Assembly (NCBI RefSeq): GCF_002217395.1
Contig: NZ_MUHD01000022.1
Span: 9,068-73,067 of the forward strand
Direction of reading: 5' to 3'
Origin: Flavobacterium plurextorum
GTDB taxonomy: Bacteria; Bacteroidota; Bacteroidia; Flavobacteriales; Flavobacteriaceae
Length of the DNA: 64,000 bases
In this document: piece after piece, positions 53,615 through 62,047 of the stretch
Position numbering within the stretch: position 1 is the first letter of the stretch
How the letters are laid out: each line of letters starts with the position of its first letter
Made by a program: the position numbers and the translations under genes
Notes under the pieces: generated by a model
Database searches by the model: none
What the model saw: the letters and a program-made list of their open reading frames with translations, nothing else
Told to the model about the DNA's origin: nothing

Positions 53615-55084
53615 ATGCGAGTATCTGTAGTCCGAAAAAACATAAAATTCATCCCCGATTCAAAAAGAGTTGTTGCCCGCTATTTCATGAATGGCGAAGA
53701 ACGAACGCAGCAAATGGTTGCTCGAATAATGACGCTTAATGAAAAGCAGGTTTTAGAGACCCTGGAACAAACACTACGTGAGTTTGCAAGGCGTCATCGA
53801 AATATCTCATCTATTTTTATCAAACATTGCGAGAAAATAAGCCCAATAATCGAAGCAATGCAAATTGACTACGAAGGAATGTCTCTGGATCGAAAAATGC
53901 TTATAGGTTCGTATTGCACTATGGAATATGCGATCGAATCTGCTGCTATTTTTAATCCTTCTATTGTCGAAGATTTTGATCAATCTGGTTTAGAGGCGGG
54001 CGAAAAACGTGTTATCATATCTTTTCGTGCAACAGGTGAAGGTCATATATCATCAATTGTTTTTAGAAGAGGAATTCTGGATAGGCACAACAATTTGCAG
54101 ATCATGAAAATTGGCCACAATATTGATAAAGCCGAAATTGAACACAAAACTTTATTCAACAAAGAGCGCTTCTTGACTAAGTTGTATGAAATGCATACTA
54201 CGGACAAATATATTGTTCAGATTATGCAGGATTTACCCGATGAGTTTGAGTTTGCTATTTTAAAAAACATGTTGAATACTGCACTCAGCGATCCGTCTAT
54301 TCGAGAGGAAAGAAGAACGGCGCTTGAAGAAATACTCTGGCTTGCCAATTCATTTTATGACCTGCTATTCAAGCACGATTCTGATATTACAGAGCGTGTT
54401 ATATTCCCGATCTCTGATTCGGAAAGCCGTGGTATCGAAGATGCTCGTTTTGTTCGTTTTATTGATGATGACGATTCTGTACGCATTATGGCAACTTATA
54501 CGGCTTATAATGGTCATACTATCTTACCTAAACTTATTTCTACTGAAGATTTTTATAGTTTTAGAGTAATGCCTCTGAATGGTGAAGGTGCACAAAACAA
54601 AAATCTTGCTTTATTTCCACGAAAAATAAAAGGAAAATTTGCGATGCTTGCGAGAATAGACGGCGTAAACAACTACATTATGTATTCGGATCGAGTAACG
54701 CAATGGAACAGCACTATTCTTTTACAAGAGCCGCGTTATACTTGGGAATTTACACAAATAGGAAATTGCGGTTCTCCTCTTTGGACTGAGGAAGGATGGC
54801 TTATTATTACTCACGGTGTTGGCACAATGAGACGTTACTGCATTGGCGCTTCGTTGTTTGATCTTGATGATCCGTCTAAAGAAATTGGAAGACTTCCTGA
54901 ACCATTGCTTTCTCCTCTTGAAGATGAAAGAGAGGGTTATGTTCCTAATGTTGTATACTCGTGCGGCGCAATTATTCACAACAACAGCCTTATATTACCT
55001 TATGCTGTATCTGACTATTCTTCTACTTACGCAGTTGTTGATCTCGTGGAATTATTAAGCGCTTTAAAGAAAAGCAAACAATAA
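53615..55084 (+). CDS. GH130-family glycoside phosphorylase
   Basis: A 489-residue cytoplasmic enzyme of glycoside hydrolase family 130, which phosphorolyses or hydrolyses beta-mannosides. The N-terminal ~130 residues are helical, followed by the five-bladed propeller with the conserved GIEDARFVRF (catalytic Asp region), then GNCGSPLWTEEGWLIITHGVG and YVPNVVYSCGAIIHNN motifs. No signal peptide. The substrate is likely a mannose-containing oligosaccharide, but subfamily is not decided. No other mannan genes flank it; a Crp/Fnr regulator follows on the same strand after 146 nt. Confidence 0.88.
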   Translation: MRVSVVRKNIKFIPDSKRVVARYFMNGEERTQQMVARIMTLNEKQVLETLEQTLREFARRHRNISSIFIKHCEKISPIIEAMQIDYEGMSLDRKMLIGSYCTMEYAIESAAIFNPSIVEDFDQSGLEAGEKRVIISFRATGEGHISSIVFRRGILDRHNNLQIMKIGHNIDKAEIEHKTLFNKERFLTKLYEMHTTDKYIVQIMQDLPDEFEFAILKNMLNTALSDPSIREERRTALEEILWLANSFYDLLFKHDSDITERVIFPISDSESRGIEDARFVRFIDDDDSVRIMATYTAYNGHTILPKLISTEDFYSFRVMPLNGEGAQNKNLALFPRKIKGKFAMLARIDGVNNYIMYSDRVTQWNSTILLQEPRYTWEFTQIGNCGSPLWTEEGWLIITHGVGTMRRYCIGASLFDLDDPSKEIGRLPEPLLSPLEDEREGYVPNVVYSCGAIIHNNSLILPYAVSDYSSTYAVVDLVELLSALKKSKQ

Positions 55085-55230
55085 TTTCAGAAACAGAAAA
55101 CACTTAGATTTAGGAATAATTCTAAAAATATAATTTGGATGGAAATAAACTTAAAAAAGTTTTTCTTTATTTTGACCTGCGTTACAACAAAACCATAAAC
55201 TTCATCTCTTAAATTTTAAAATAAAGTTCA

Positions 55231-55794
55231 ATGAAATTAGACCAAATTCTGGATAACATTCTTCCTTTACCAGAAACTTCAAAACGACTTCTTCAAGATT
55301 GTATTGAAGAAAAAAGTTATTCTAAAGGACATATTTTATTGAGAGCTGATAAAATCGAAACTACTATTTATTTTATCAAAAAGGGAATTGCACGAGCATA
55401 TTCTAATCAAAATGACAATGAAGTAACGTTTTGGTTTGGAAAAGAGGGCGACACTATTTTGTCTATGAAAAGCTACGTTGTTTATCAAAAAGGATATGAA
55501 GATGTTGAGTTGCTAGAAGATTGCGAATTGTATGAATTGAAATCAAATAAACTGCAGAAGCTTTTTGAAATCGATATCCATATTGCAAACTGGGGCAGAA
55601 AATTTGCCGAAAAAGAACTTGTCAAAACAGAAGAACGTCTTATATCACACCAATTTCGCAGCGCAACGGAACGCTACTTGGAACTTTTGCAAAATAATCC
55701 ACAATTAATTCAGCGTGTACAATTAGGCTACATCGCTTCTTATCTTGGTATTTCGCAAGTGAGCTTGAGCAGAATTCGAGCTGAAATTAAATAA
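55231..55794 (+). CDS. Crp/Fnr-family transcription regulator
   Basis: A 187-residue regulator. Residues 1-125 form the cyclic-nucleotide-binding-like double-stranded beta-helix (KGHILLRADKIETTIYFIKKGIARAYS), although no strict PRAARS-type cNMP motif is seen. The C-terminal helix-turn-helix reads LGYIASYLGISQVSLSRIRAEIK, with no residues after it, the short form common in Bacteroidota. Ligand unknown. The SMR gene follows on the same strand after 67 nt, so it may be one of its targets. Confidence 0.88.
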   Translation: MKLDQILDNILPLPETSKRLLQDCIEEKSYSKGHILLRADKIETTIYFIKKGIARAYSNQNDNEVTFWFGKEGDTILSMKSYVVYQKGYEDVELLEDCELYELKSNKLQKLFEIDIHIANWGRKFAEKELVKTEERLISHQFRSATERYLELLQNNPQLIQRVQLGYIASYLGISQVSLSRIRAEIK

Positions 55795-55861
55795 GTTTTA
55801 TTTTTTAACATTTGTTAAAATCTCTCTGACTTCCTTTTCTAATCTTTGCACAAAAAAAGAT

Positions 55862-56188
55862 ATGAATTGGATTGTTTTAATTATTGCGGGATTATTTGAG
55901 GTTGCTTTTGCTACCTGTTTAGGAAAAGCTAAAGAATCAACTGGAAATGAAATGTATTTATGGTATACTGGTTTCTTGATTTCTCTTACAATCAGTATGG
56001 CACTTTTGATAAAAGCAACGCAAACTTTACCAATAGGCACAGCTTATGCAGTATGGACTGGTATTGGCGCGGTGGGAACTGTTTTGGTTGGAATTTTAGT
56101 ATTTAAAGATCCTGCTAACTTCTGGCGACTTTTCTTTATCACTACTCTTATTGGATCAATTATTGGGTTAAAATCATTATCACATTAA
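55862..56188 (+). CDS. SMR-family transporter, SugE/Gdx-like
   Basis: A 108-residue four-helix inner-membrane protein that works as a dimer. It starts MNWIVLIIAGLFEVAFATCLGKAKES with the membrane-embedded Glu (about Glu14) and has PIGTAYAVWTGIGAVGTVLVGI. The Gly-Thr-Ala-Tyr-Ala-Val-Trp run is the SMR family core, and the overall pattern is SugE/Gdx (guanidinium exporter) rather than EmrE. No guanidine riboswitch is visible in the 67-nt upstream gap. Its substrate may be guanidinium or quaternary ammonium. Confidence 0.88.
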   Translation: MNWIVLIIAGLFEVAFATCLGKAKESTGNEMYLWYTGFLISLTISMALLIKATQTLPIGTAYAVWTGIGAVGTVLVGILVFKDPANFWRLFFITTLIGSIIGLKSLSH

Positions 56189-56249
56189 TAAAATGTTCCC
56201 CAACATTTTTAAGAACTGCTTACAGCTTTTTCTATTTAAAACTTAATTG

Positions 56250-57158
56250 TTAGACTAAGCTGTCTGCCGTTTGTTTTCGAATTGCTTTTGCTTTTTTGAC
56301 TTTTGCAACATTAAGATAAACTATAGATCCTAACATAACGCCTATACCTATTATCTGTAAAAAAGTAACTTTTTCTCCTAAAATAATATGCGCACAAAAA
56401 ACAGCGGCAGGCAATTCTAAAGTCAGTAAGACAGAGCTTAAACCGGCACCAATTTTTGGCATTCCCACAGAAAAACAAATTGGCGGAATCACCGTTCCAA
56501 AAACAGCTAAAAATACCCCCCATTGAAGCAATCCAAAATCTAAATGTGTACTTGTAACAATTGCTTCACAGTTGATTAAAAAGATAATCATTGCGGATCC
56601 GCTTGTCATTAAAGCACTTTTTTCGAACATTGGTGTCTCTTTTCCTATTTTGCTGGTAAAAACAATATAAAGTGTATAAAGCAATGCTGACAATAAACTT
56701 AGTAAAACTCCAATAACCGAAATATTAGAGCTGCCTAAATCTAAAAGATTACCTGCCAAAACAGTTCCTACAATCACAAAAACAGCACACCAAACCTCAA
56801 CAGCATTTGGTTTTTTCTTAAAAAAGATCCATTCAACGGCAATGCTCAGCCAAGTGATCTGCATTAGTAAAACAATTGCCAATGAAGCTGGAATATAAGC
56901 TACAGAAAGATAGTAAGTATAAGTTGAAGTTCCCATTGAGGTTCCTGCCAAGAGTAATTTCCAATTTGGAGTAATTTTTTTTCTGTTTTTTATACTTTTA
57001 AAAACTACTATTGTCCACAAAATCAAAGTTCCCATTAAAGCCTGAGTCAATGTAACTTCCCCAGCAGTATAGCCCTGTCCGTAGGCAATTTTAGCAAATG
57101 ATGAAAGCATTCCAAAACTTAATGCTCCCAATGCTACAACGATTATATATTTATTCAT
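56250..57158 (-). CDS. EamA-family (DMT) transporter
   Basis: A 302-residue inner-membrane transporter with ten helices in two EamA halves (about 5-135 and 150-285). It starts MNKYIIVVALGALSFGMLSSFAKIAYGQG. Exporters of this family carry amino acids, drugs or metabolites. The ATG at 57158 is chosen because a minus-strand TACTTTTG at 57191-57198 lies inside the upstream extension of the frame. It is divergent from the Lrp gene, and Lrp-type regulators commonly control such neighbours, so amino acid export is a reasonable but unproven guess. Confidence 0.87.
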   Translation of the reverse strand: MNKYIIVVALGALSFGMLSSFAKIAYGQGYTAGEVTLTQALMGTLILWTIVVFKSIKNRKKITPNWKLLLAGTSMGTSTYTYYLSVAYIPASLAIVLLMQITWLSIAVEWIFFKKKPNAVEVWCAVFVIVGTVLAGNLLDLGSSNISVIGVLLSLLSALLYTLYIVFTSKIGKETPMFEKSALMTSGSAMIIFLINCEAIVTSTHLDFGLLQWGVFLAVFGTVIPPICFSVGMPKIGAGLSSVLLTLELPAAVFCAHIILGEKVTFLQIIGIGVMLGSIVYLNVAKVKKAKAIRKQTADSLV

Positions 57159-57322
57159 TTTTACAACTAAAAATCTATTTTTTGTCCAAACAAAAGTATA
57201 CAACAGCGAACAATAATCTATATTTCCAAAATAAATATGTATTTTATTCTTAAAAAATACCAAATAATCATTTTTTGTTCTAAATTAGAATATTTTTTTA
57301 TTATCTAACTGGAAAAAATCCG

Positions 57323-57781
57323 ATGCAAGAATTAAACAAACAAGAAATTGAGTTATTGAGAATCCTTCAAAAAAATGCAAAATTTGACATTACGGATCTA
57401 ACTGAGAAATTAAATATGTCGAGAACTTCTGTTTATGACCGAATAAAAAAACTGGAGAACGAAGGCTATATAAAAGATTATGTTGCGATAATTGATCCGA
57501 AAAAAGTAGGATTGAATTTTACCGTAATTATAAATGTTTCACTAAATAGTCAGCGTCTTGAACTTGTAGAAGAATTTACTAAACAGGTAGCTGCTCTTGA
57601 AGAAGTGGTTGAAGGATATATAACTGGAGGAATTTTTGATTATGTTTTAAAAGTGGTTGTAAAAGATCCTGAAGCTTTTAATGATTTTATTCGAAAACTT
57701 TCGGTAATTCCGAATATCAGTAAAGTTCAGAGTTCGTTTGTGATGAATTATATAAAGCAGTCAACAAATCTGCATTTTTAA
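57323..57781 (+). CDS. Lrp/AsnC-family transcription regulator
   Basis: A 152-residue DNA-binding regulator. The N-terminal helix-turn-helix (about 20-45) reads FDITDLTEKLNMSRTSVYDRIKKLENEGYIKDYVAIIDPKKVG, and the C-terminal ~80 residues are the RAM (ligand-binding, ferredoxin-like) domain. It forms dimers or octamers with amino-acid ligands in known members. Divergent to the EamA transporter across a 164-nt gap that likely holds its binding sites. Confidence 0.92.
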   Translation: MQELNKQEIELLRILQKNAKFDITDLTEKLNMSRTSVYDRIKKLENEGYIKDYVAIIDPKKVGLNFTVIINVSLNSQRLELVEEFTKQVAALEEVVEGYITGGIFDYVLKVVVKDPEAFNDFIRKLSVIPNISKVQSSFVMNYIKQSTNLHF

Positions 57782-57929
57782 TCTAAGAAGGTTTTATAAG
57801 CTTAAAAAGTTTGCTTTATCTTGAACACAGCACCGTACAGCTTGCTTTACGCTCTTAATAAAAACCTTACAATACTCTAAAAAATGAGTTAAAATAGACT
57901 GTTGACAAGAATTTTTCTTCATAAAAAAA

Positions 57930-57937
57930 TATATTTG
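57930..57937 (+). promoter_or_regulatory. -7 element of the accessory cluster
   Basis: TATATTTG lies 46 nt before the ATG at 57984. A TTG at 57902-57904 would give a 25-nt spacer, longer than the norm. Confidence 0.5.
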
Positions 57938-57983
57938 TCTAATAGATAATTGGCCTTTTTTTTAGAAGCAAAAAAACATTAGC

Positions 57984-58547
57984 ATGGATAATGAAAAATT
58001 TATTTTCTGCCTTGAAGGCGTTCTGGATGTAGATAACATTATAGCAACTGATGTGGTCAAAAATCTTGAAGAAATTGCTTTCGACCAAGGTATTGCCAGC
58101 ATATACAAAACCTGCGATACGATAGAAAGTCTAGAAGAAAGCCTAAACACATTACTGTATGATGATCATAATTTTAAGGATTATGAAATTATTTATCTGG
58201 TAATGCCTGGTCAGGAAAACAATATCTGTCTTCATGATTACTACTACAGTTTAGAAGAAATAGCAGAACTTTTTGAAGGAAAAATGAAGGGGAAAATTAT
58301 TCATTTTGCCAATAAAAAAAGATTGGATCTCAATGATGATGAGGCGCAGTATTTTCTTGATATCACTGGTGCTCGTGCCATTTCCGGCTATGGTTCTTCT
58401 TACAATAAAATTGCCAGCTGCAGCACTATTGACAAGGCTTTTTTCAGCTTATATCAAGAAAACGATGATCTTACCGAAGTAGTCGAAGATTTATATCAAA
58501 AACACTATGCGCTTTGCAAATTACTAGATTTTAGATTGTATTATTAA
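57984..58547 (+). CDS. Unknown protein with CHAT/caspase-like pattern (possibly DUF6642)
   Basis: A 187-residue acidic cytoplasmic protein. I think it belongs to DUF6642, with low certainty. Its order of elements, YEIIYLVMPGQEN, then SLEEIAELFEGKMKGKIIHFANKK, then YFLDITGARAISGYGSSYNK and IDKAFFSLYQ, parallels the C-terminal half of CHAT/caspase-like peptidases (HLACHG, ...VLSAC, ...FLAAGAR..., FY). The catalytic His and Cys positions of that pattern are replaced (Pro-Gly-Gln, Ala-Asn), so if the fold is right it is a non-catalytic version. The fold is inference from pattern reading only. It is 2 nt from the AraC gene. Confidence 0.5.
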   Translation: MDNEKFIFCLEGVLDVDNIIATDVVKNLEEIAFDQGIASIYKTCDTIESLEESLNTLLYDDHNFKDYEIIYLVMPGQENNICLHDYYYSLEEIAELFEGKMKGKIIHFANKKRLDLNDDEAQYFLDITGARAISGYGSSYNKIASCSTIDKAFFSLYQENDDLTEVVEDLYQKHYALCKLLDFRLYY

Positions 58548-58549
58548 GT

Positions 58550-59470
58550 ATGAAAACAAAGGCAGGTGAAAATGTAAAAACATACGAAGCAAAGGGGTTT
58601 AGAGAGAAATTTTTAGGCGAGGACAATCCGATGCATGTTCTTTTCAGATCAAACTCAGATCATTTTTTCTGCTTAAAAATGGAAGAAATGATGCGCTTGC
58701 GATATCCTGTTCCACCTTCCAAACACAGCTGTCATACTTTAATTTTTGTAAGCTCCGGTTCACATGTTATGAAGTCGGGATACGAAGAGTACCAAACGGT
58801 TTCTAATGAAATTATTGTTGTTCCTGCAGGTCAAGTTTTTTCAATAAAAAACATCAATAATGCACATACTGGTTATATCTGCCAATTTCATCCTGATATT
58901 TTAATTGGAAAATACGGCAATAGAGAAATGCTGAATGATTTTGATTTTTTGAAAATTTCCGGCAACCCCAAAGTTACTTTGACTCCAGAGGATGTCCCTG
59001 ATATCGAGACCATTTTAAACCGACTTCAAAAAGAATATTCTGAAACTACAACCGCAAATTTAAATATTGTGCAATCGTATTTAATTGCTTTGTTTTATGA
59101 AATGAATAAAAATTCGATTAAAGTTTCTAAAAATATTTCGGCTGCGGAGGTTATCACAAATAAGTTCAAGGAACTGATTCATCAAAATATTAAGACACAG
59201 CATTTGGTTCATTATTATGCATCATTGCTTAATGTTACTCCAAACCATTTAAACAAATCAGTAAAAACTGTTACGGGCAAATCTGCCGCCAAATGGATTG
59301 ATGAAACCATATTGCTTGAGGCTAAATATCTGCTTTTTCAAACAACACTTTCTGTAAGTGAAATTGCCATACAAGTTGGTCACGAAGATCAATCTTACTT
59401 TAGTCGTTTCTTTAAAAAACATGAAGGAATCACACCTATTCAATACCGAAAAATGATTGATAAGTCCTAA
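58550..59470 (+). CDS. AraC-family transcription regulator
   Basis: A 306-residue regulator. The N-terminal cupin-type domain (about 30-140) has SGSHVMKSGYEEYQTVSNEIIVVPAGQVFSI. The C-terminal ~100 residues hold the two helix-turn-helix motifs, HYYASLLNVTPNHLNKSVKTVTGKSAAKWI and SVSEIAIQVGHEDQSYFSRFFKKHEGITPIQYR, with the standard AraC signature. It is 2 nt after the preceding gene, so it probably controls its own operon. Ligand unknown. Confidence 0.93.
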   Translation: MKTKAGENVKTYEAKGFREKFLGEDNPMHVLFRSNSDHFFCLKMEEMMRLRYPVPPSKHSCHTLIFVSSGSHVMKSGYEEYQTVSNEIIVVPAGQVFSIKNINNAHTGYICQFHPDILIGKYGNREMLNDFDFLKISGNPKVTLTPEDVPDIETILNRLQKEYSETTTANLNIVQSYLIALFYEMNKNSIKVSKNISAAEVITNKFKELIHQNIKTQHLVHYYASLLNVTPNHLNKSVKTVTGKSAAKWIDETILLEAKYLLFQTTLSVSEIAIQVGHEDQSYFSRFFKKHEGITPIQYRKMIDKS

Positions 59471-59532
59471 TTATTGATTATTGAATCCTATTAAACACGA
59501 TTGCTTTTTTCAGAAATTTGCCTCTTCAAAAA

Positions 59533-59742
59533 ATGCAAATTATGATTTATGTATTTAAAACTTCTGTAGACAGCACTTCAAAATTTGAGTCGGCTTCTGC
59601 ATTGCTTCACGAATTGCTGCCTGATACTTTATGGAATTTTGATCTCGAAGACTGTGATAATATTTTGAGAATTGACAGCGAACTTGACATTCCTAATCTG
59701 ATTCTTAATAATGCTGTTTTTGACTGCATTGAATTAGAATAA
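59533..59742 (+). CDS. Tiny ferredoxin-like (HMA-like) protein
   Basis: A 69-residue protein. The pattern MIYVFKTSVDS, then a helix ASALLHELLPD, then WNFDLEDCDNILRIDS and a second helix suggests a beta-alpha-beta-beta fold as in heavy-metal-associated domains, but the metal-binding CxxC is missing. Three start codons are possible (ATG at 59533 or 59542, TTG at 59518); I chose 59533. It lies between the AraC gene and a pentapeptide-repeat gene, all on the plus strand with short gaps. Function unknown. Confidence 0.5.
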   Translation: MQIMIYVFKTSVDSTSKFESASALLHELLPDTLWNFDLEDCDNILRIDSELDIPNLILNNAVFDCIELE

Positions 59743-59775
59743 AACTTAAACATTTACAACATCTTCACATACTTT

Positions 59776-60348
59776 ATGGAATCTAAATTATACCAAAACC
59801 GAACTTTTGACACTGTAGACTACTCTGATCAAAGTTTATCGAATACTGAATTTGTAAACTGCGAGTTCGTCAATTGCAACTTTTCTAAAAGCGATTTAAG
59901 CCATAATGATTTTCTGGATTCTACTTTTAAAAACTGTAATCTTTCGCTGGCGATTCTTAAGAATACGGGGTTGAAGAACATCAATTTCGTTGGCTGTAAA
60001 TTAATGGGATTGGATTTTAGCGCCAGCAACAGCTTTTTGTTTTCAATGAATTTTCAAGATTGTCTTTTAGATTATTCGACTTTCATTTACAAAAAACTAA
60101 AGAAAACTAATTTCGTTGACTGCTCGCTTAAAGATGTCGATTTCTCGAATACGGATTTGTCTTTGTCTCTTTTTAAAAACTGTGATCTAGTCAATGCCAC
60201 TTTTCAGGATTGTATTTTAGAAAAAACAGATTTCAGGACATCTAGGAATTATGCTTTTGATCCATCTGAAAACAAGATCAAAAAAACTAAAGTTTCGCAT
60301 GCTGCTCTTGCGGGATTATTAGAAAAATTTGATTTGGAGATTGAATAA
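59776..60348 (+). CDS. Pentapeptide-repeat protein
   Basis: A 190-residue protein made mainly of pentapeptide repeats of A(D/N)Lxx type, running from about residue 25 to 165, for example FVNCEFVNCNFSKSDLSH, and ending in a helical cap (SHAALAGLLEKFDLEIE). It would fold into a right-handed beta-helix with a DNA-like shape and charge, like Qnr and McbG proteins, which protect DNA gyrase from quinolones or toxins. It is shorter than Qnr (~215) and has more Cys/Asn-rich faces. Role not known. Confidence 0.88.
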   Translation: MESKLYQNRTFDTVDYSDQSLSNTEFVNCEFVNCNFSKSDLSHNDFLDSTFKNCNLSLAILKNTGLKNINFVGCKLMGLDFSASNSFLFSMNFQDCLLDYSTFIYKKLKKTNFVDCSLKDVDFSNTDLSLSLFKNCDLVNATFQDCILEKTDFRTSRNYAFDPSENKIKKTKVSHAALAGLLEKFDLEIE

Positions 60349-60390
60349 TTTTGTCTTTTACAGAAATATAACTGTCTAAACTAAAAGTAA

Positions 60391-60425
60391 AAAAGGGATG
60401 CGAAATAAAATCGCATCCCTTTTCT
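60391..60425. terminator. Bidirectional terminator
   Basis: AAAAGGGATGCGA and TCGCATCCCTTTT form a perfect stem between the convergent pentapeptide-repeat and DUF4957 genes. Confidence 0.9.
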
Positions 60426-60445
60426 AACTAAAACTTAAATACAAA

Positions 60446-62020
60446 CTAAGGTCTCCAACGTGGATCTCCTATTTTATTATCAATTAATGTTTGATTCTTA
60501 ACTGTAAAATTCCCTGTTGCTGCGCTTGTAAATTGCGGGTCTAACGTTGTGTATGTTGCAGATTTATCAACCGTTATTGCTGCCGCTCCAACTGTATACA
60601 ACAAACTAGCATTAAAGTAGTTATTTGATACAAATGTTGGCGGAGCTGTAGGCGTTCCTGTTCCGTTTTGATTTGAATAAATTGCTGTTGTTCCTGCAAT
60701 TATTGTATTTTTCACCGTAGAGGTATTAGCTCCAAATCGAAGATATAAAATTCTTTTTGATGCTACGTTACTTGAAACATTATACAAAGTACTGCTGTCG
60801 ATTAATACATTTGATGTTAAACCGGTACCTGTTAATCCTGCGTTATCGATACGAATAAATTCACGTCCGATCGAACAAGAGTCAAATGTGCTGTTTTTAA
60901 CTACTACACTTGCCACATATGTATTTCTAAAATCTATCGTTTCAGCTTGCTGGTTAGTACTTACGTTTTTAATTACACTATTTTCTACTGTAAACGAAGC
61001 TACTTTTGCAGCGTTAACACTTCCGTAAACTAAAGCTCTTAGATAATCATGAACATAACAACCACTGATTAAGATATCTTCATATATTGCAGACGCTGTA
61101 TTGATAGTAATAAAGCTGAAATCACCTACTCCTGCCCCATCTAAATCTAAATCAATTAATGAAAAATCAGCTGTTCCAGAGTTCAATGTGAATTTAACGT
61201 GCAGCTTTGGTTTATCAGCAGGACGTAATCCTCTTATGGTAATTGATTTATTCACAATTATATCTCCTTTATACACGTTATAATCTCCTGGCATTAAAAC
61301 TAGAATTGCTCCAGAAGCCGCTTCGGTTATTTTTGCATTTAAATCGTCTTCTGGTTTCACTAAAATACCAGTTCCAATATCAATTCCAGTAGTAAAGGTT
61401 CTAACGCCTCTTTTCTTTGTTCCATTTAATAAAGTTGCTGTATAATTAGTTTCACCTGTTAGACCTGCTACTTTAGCAACGCCAGCTGCTTTTTCTGCCG
61501 GCGTAATAGCATGTGTAATATTGCCCGGCATAACAGAAATTTGTGTAACTGAACTATTAGGCGTCCATCTTAAAGTCACTTCTTTTGCTTCAATATCAGC
61601 ATCAGCAACTGGAAATAAAATTTGCTCGGTTAATGTTGTCGCACTTGTAACTGTCCATTTAGAATCTGCCACTCCTGCTGAACTTACAGCTTTCACTCTA
61701 ATAGAATAAACTGTTTCTCCTTCTAATGCAACTTGAACCGGCAGTTCTTTTGGTGCTACATTTACGGTTTTAAAAATGGTTTTAAATTCAGTATCATCTG
61801 CACTAAATTCAACTACATAATGATCTGCATCCTCTTTTACTGTCCAGTTCAATTCGACTGTAGTCTGATTTCTAATTGTTGCTGTAAGTGCTACCGGAGA
61901 AAATGCTCTATCTGCTCCGATGTCTTGTAAGACTGCTTCATTGTAACTTTCGCATCCTGCGCTTAGTACTACTAATAAAAACATAGCCAGCAAGCCTTTA
62001 AATATATATTTTGCTTTCAT
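60446..62020 (-). CDS. PUL lipoprotein with Fn3-like, DUF4957 and DUF5123 domains
   Basis: A 524-residue surface lipoprotein of a polysaccharide utilisation locus. The lipobox is LSAGC (Cys23). Residues 40-130 and about 133-210 are fibronectin-III-like. Residues about 215-500 form a right-handed parallel beta-helix (DUF4957/DUF5123), as in pectate-lyase-like folds, and the end NQTLIDNKIGDPRW is typical. No catalytic residues of known lyases were identified, so it may bind rather than cleave. It follows susD by 27 nt and is third in the operon. Proteins of this type are often linked to pectin loci. Confidence 0.85.
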   Translation of the reverse strand: MKAKYIFKGLLAMFLLVVLSAGCESYNEAVLQDIGADRAFSPVALTATIRNQTTVELNWTVKEDADHYVVEFSADDTEFKTIFKTVNVAPKELPVQVALEGETVYSIRVKAVSSAGVADSKWTVTSATTLTEQILFPVADADIEAKEVTLRWTPNSSVTQISVMPGNITHAITPAEKAAGVAKVAGLTGETNYTATLLNGTKKRGVRTFTTGIDIGTGILVKPEDDLNAKITEAASGAILVLMPGDYNVYKGDIIVNKSITIRGLRPADKPKLHVKFTLNSGTADFSLIDLDLDGAGVGDFSFITINTASAIYEDILISGCYVHDYLRALVYGSVNAAKVASFTVENSVIKNVSTNQQAETIDFRNTYVASVVVKNSTFDSCSIGREFIRIDNAGLTGTGLTSNVLIDSSTLYNVSSNVASKRILYLRFGANTSTVKNTIIAGTTAIYSNQNGTGTPTAPPTFVSNNYFNASLLYTVGAAAITVDKSATYTTLDPQFTSAATGNFTVKNQTLIDNKIGDPRWRP

Positions 62021-62047
62021 AATTATATTACTATCAATTAATTATTA

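Noticed and set aside
55795..55861. Guanidine riboswitch before the SugE-like gene
   Set aside because: The gap is only 67 nt and shows none of the paired elements expected.
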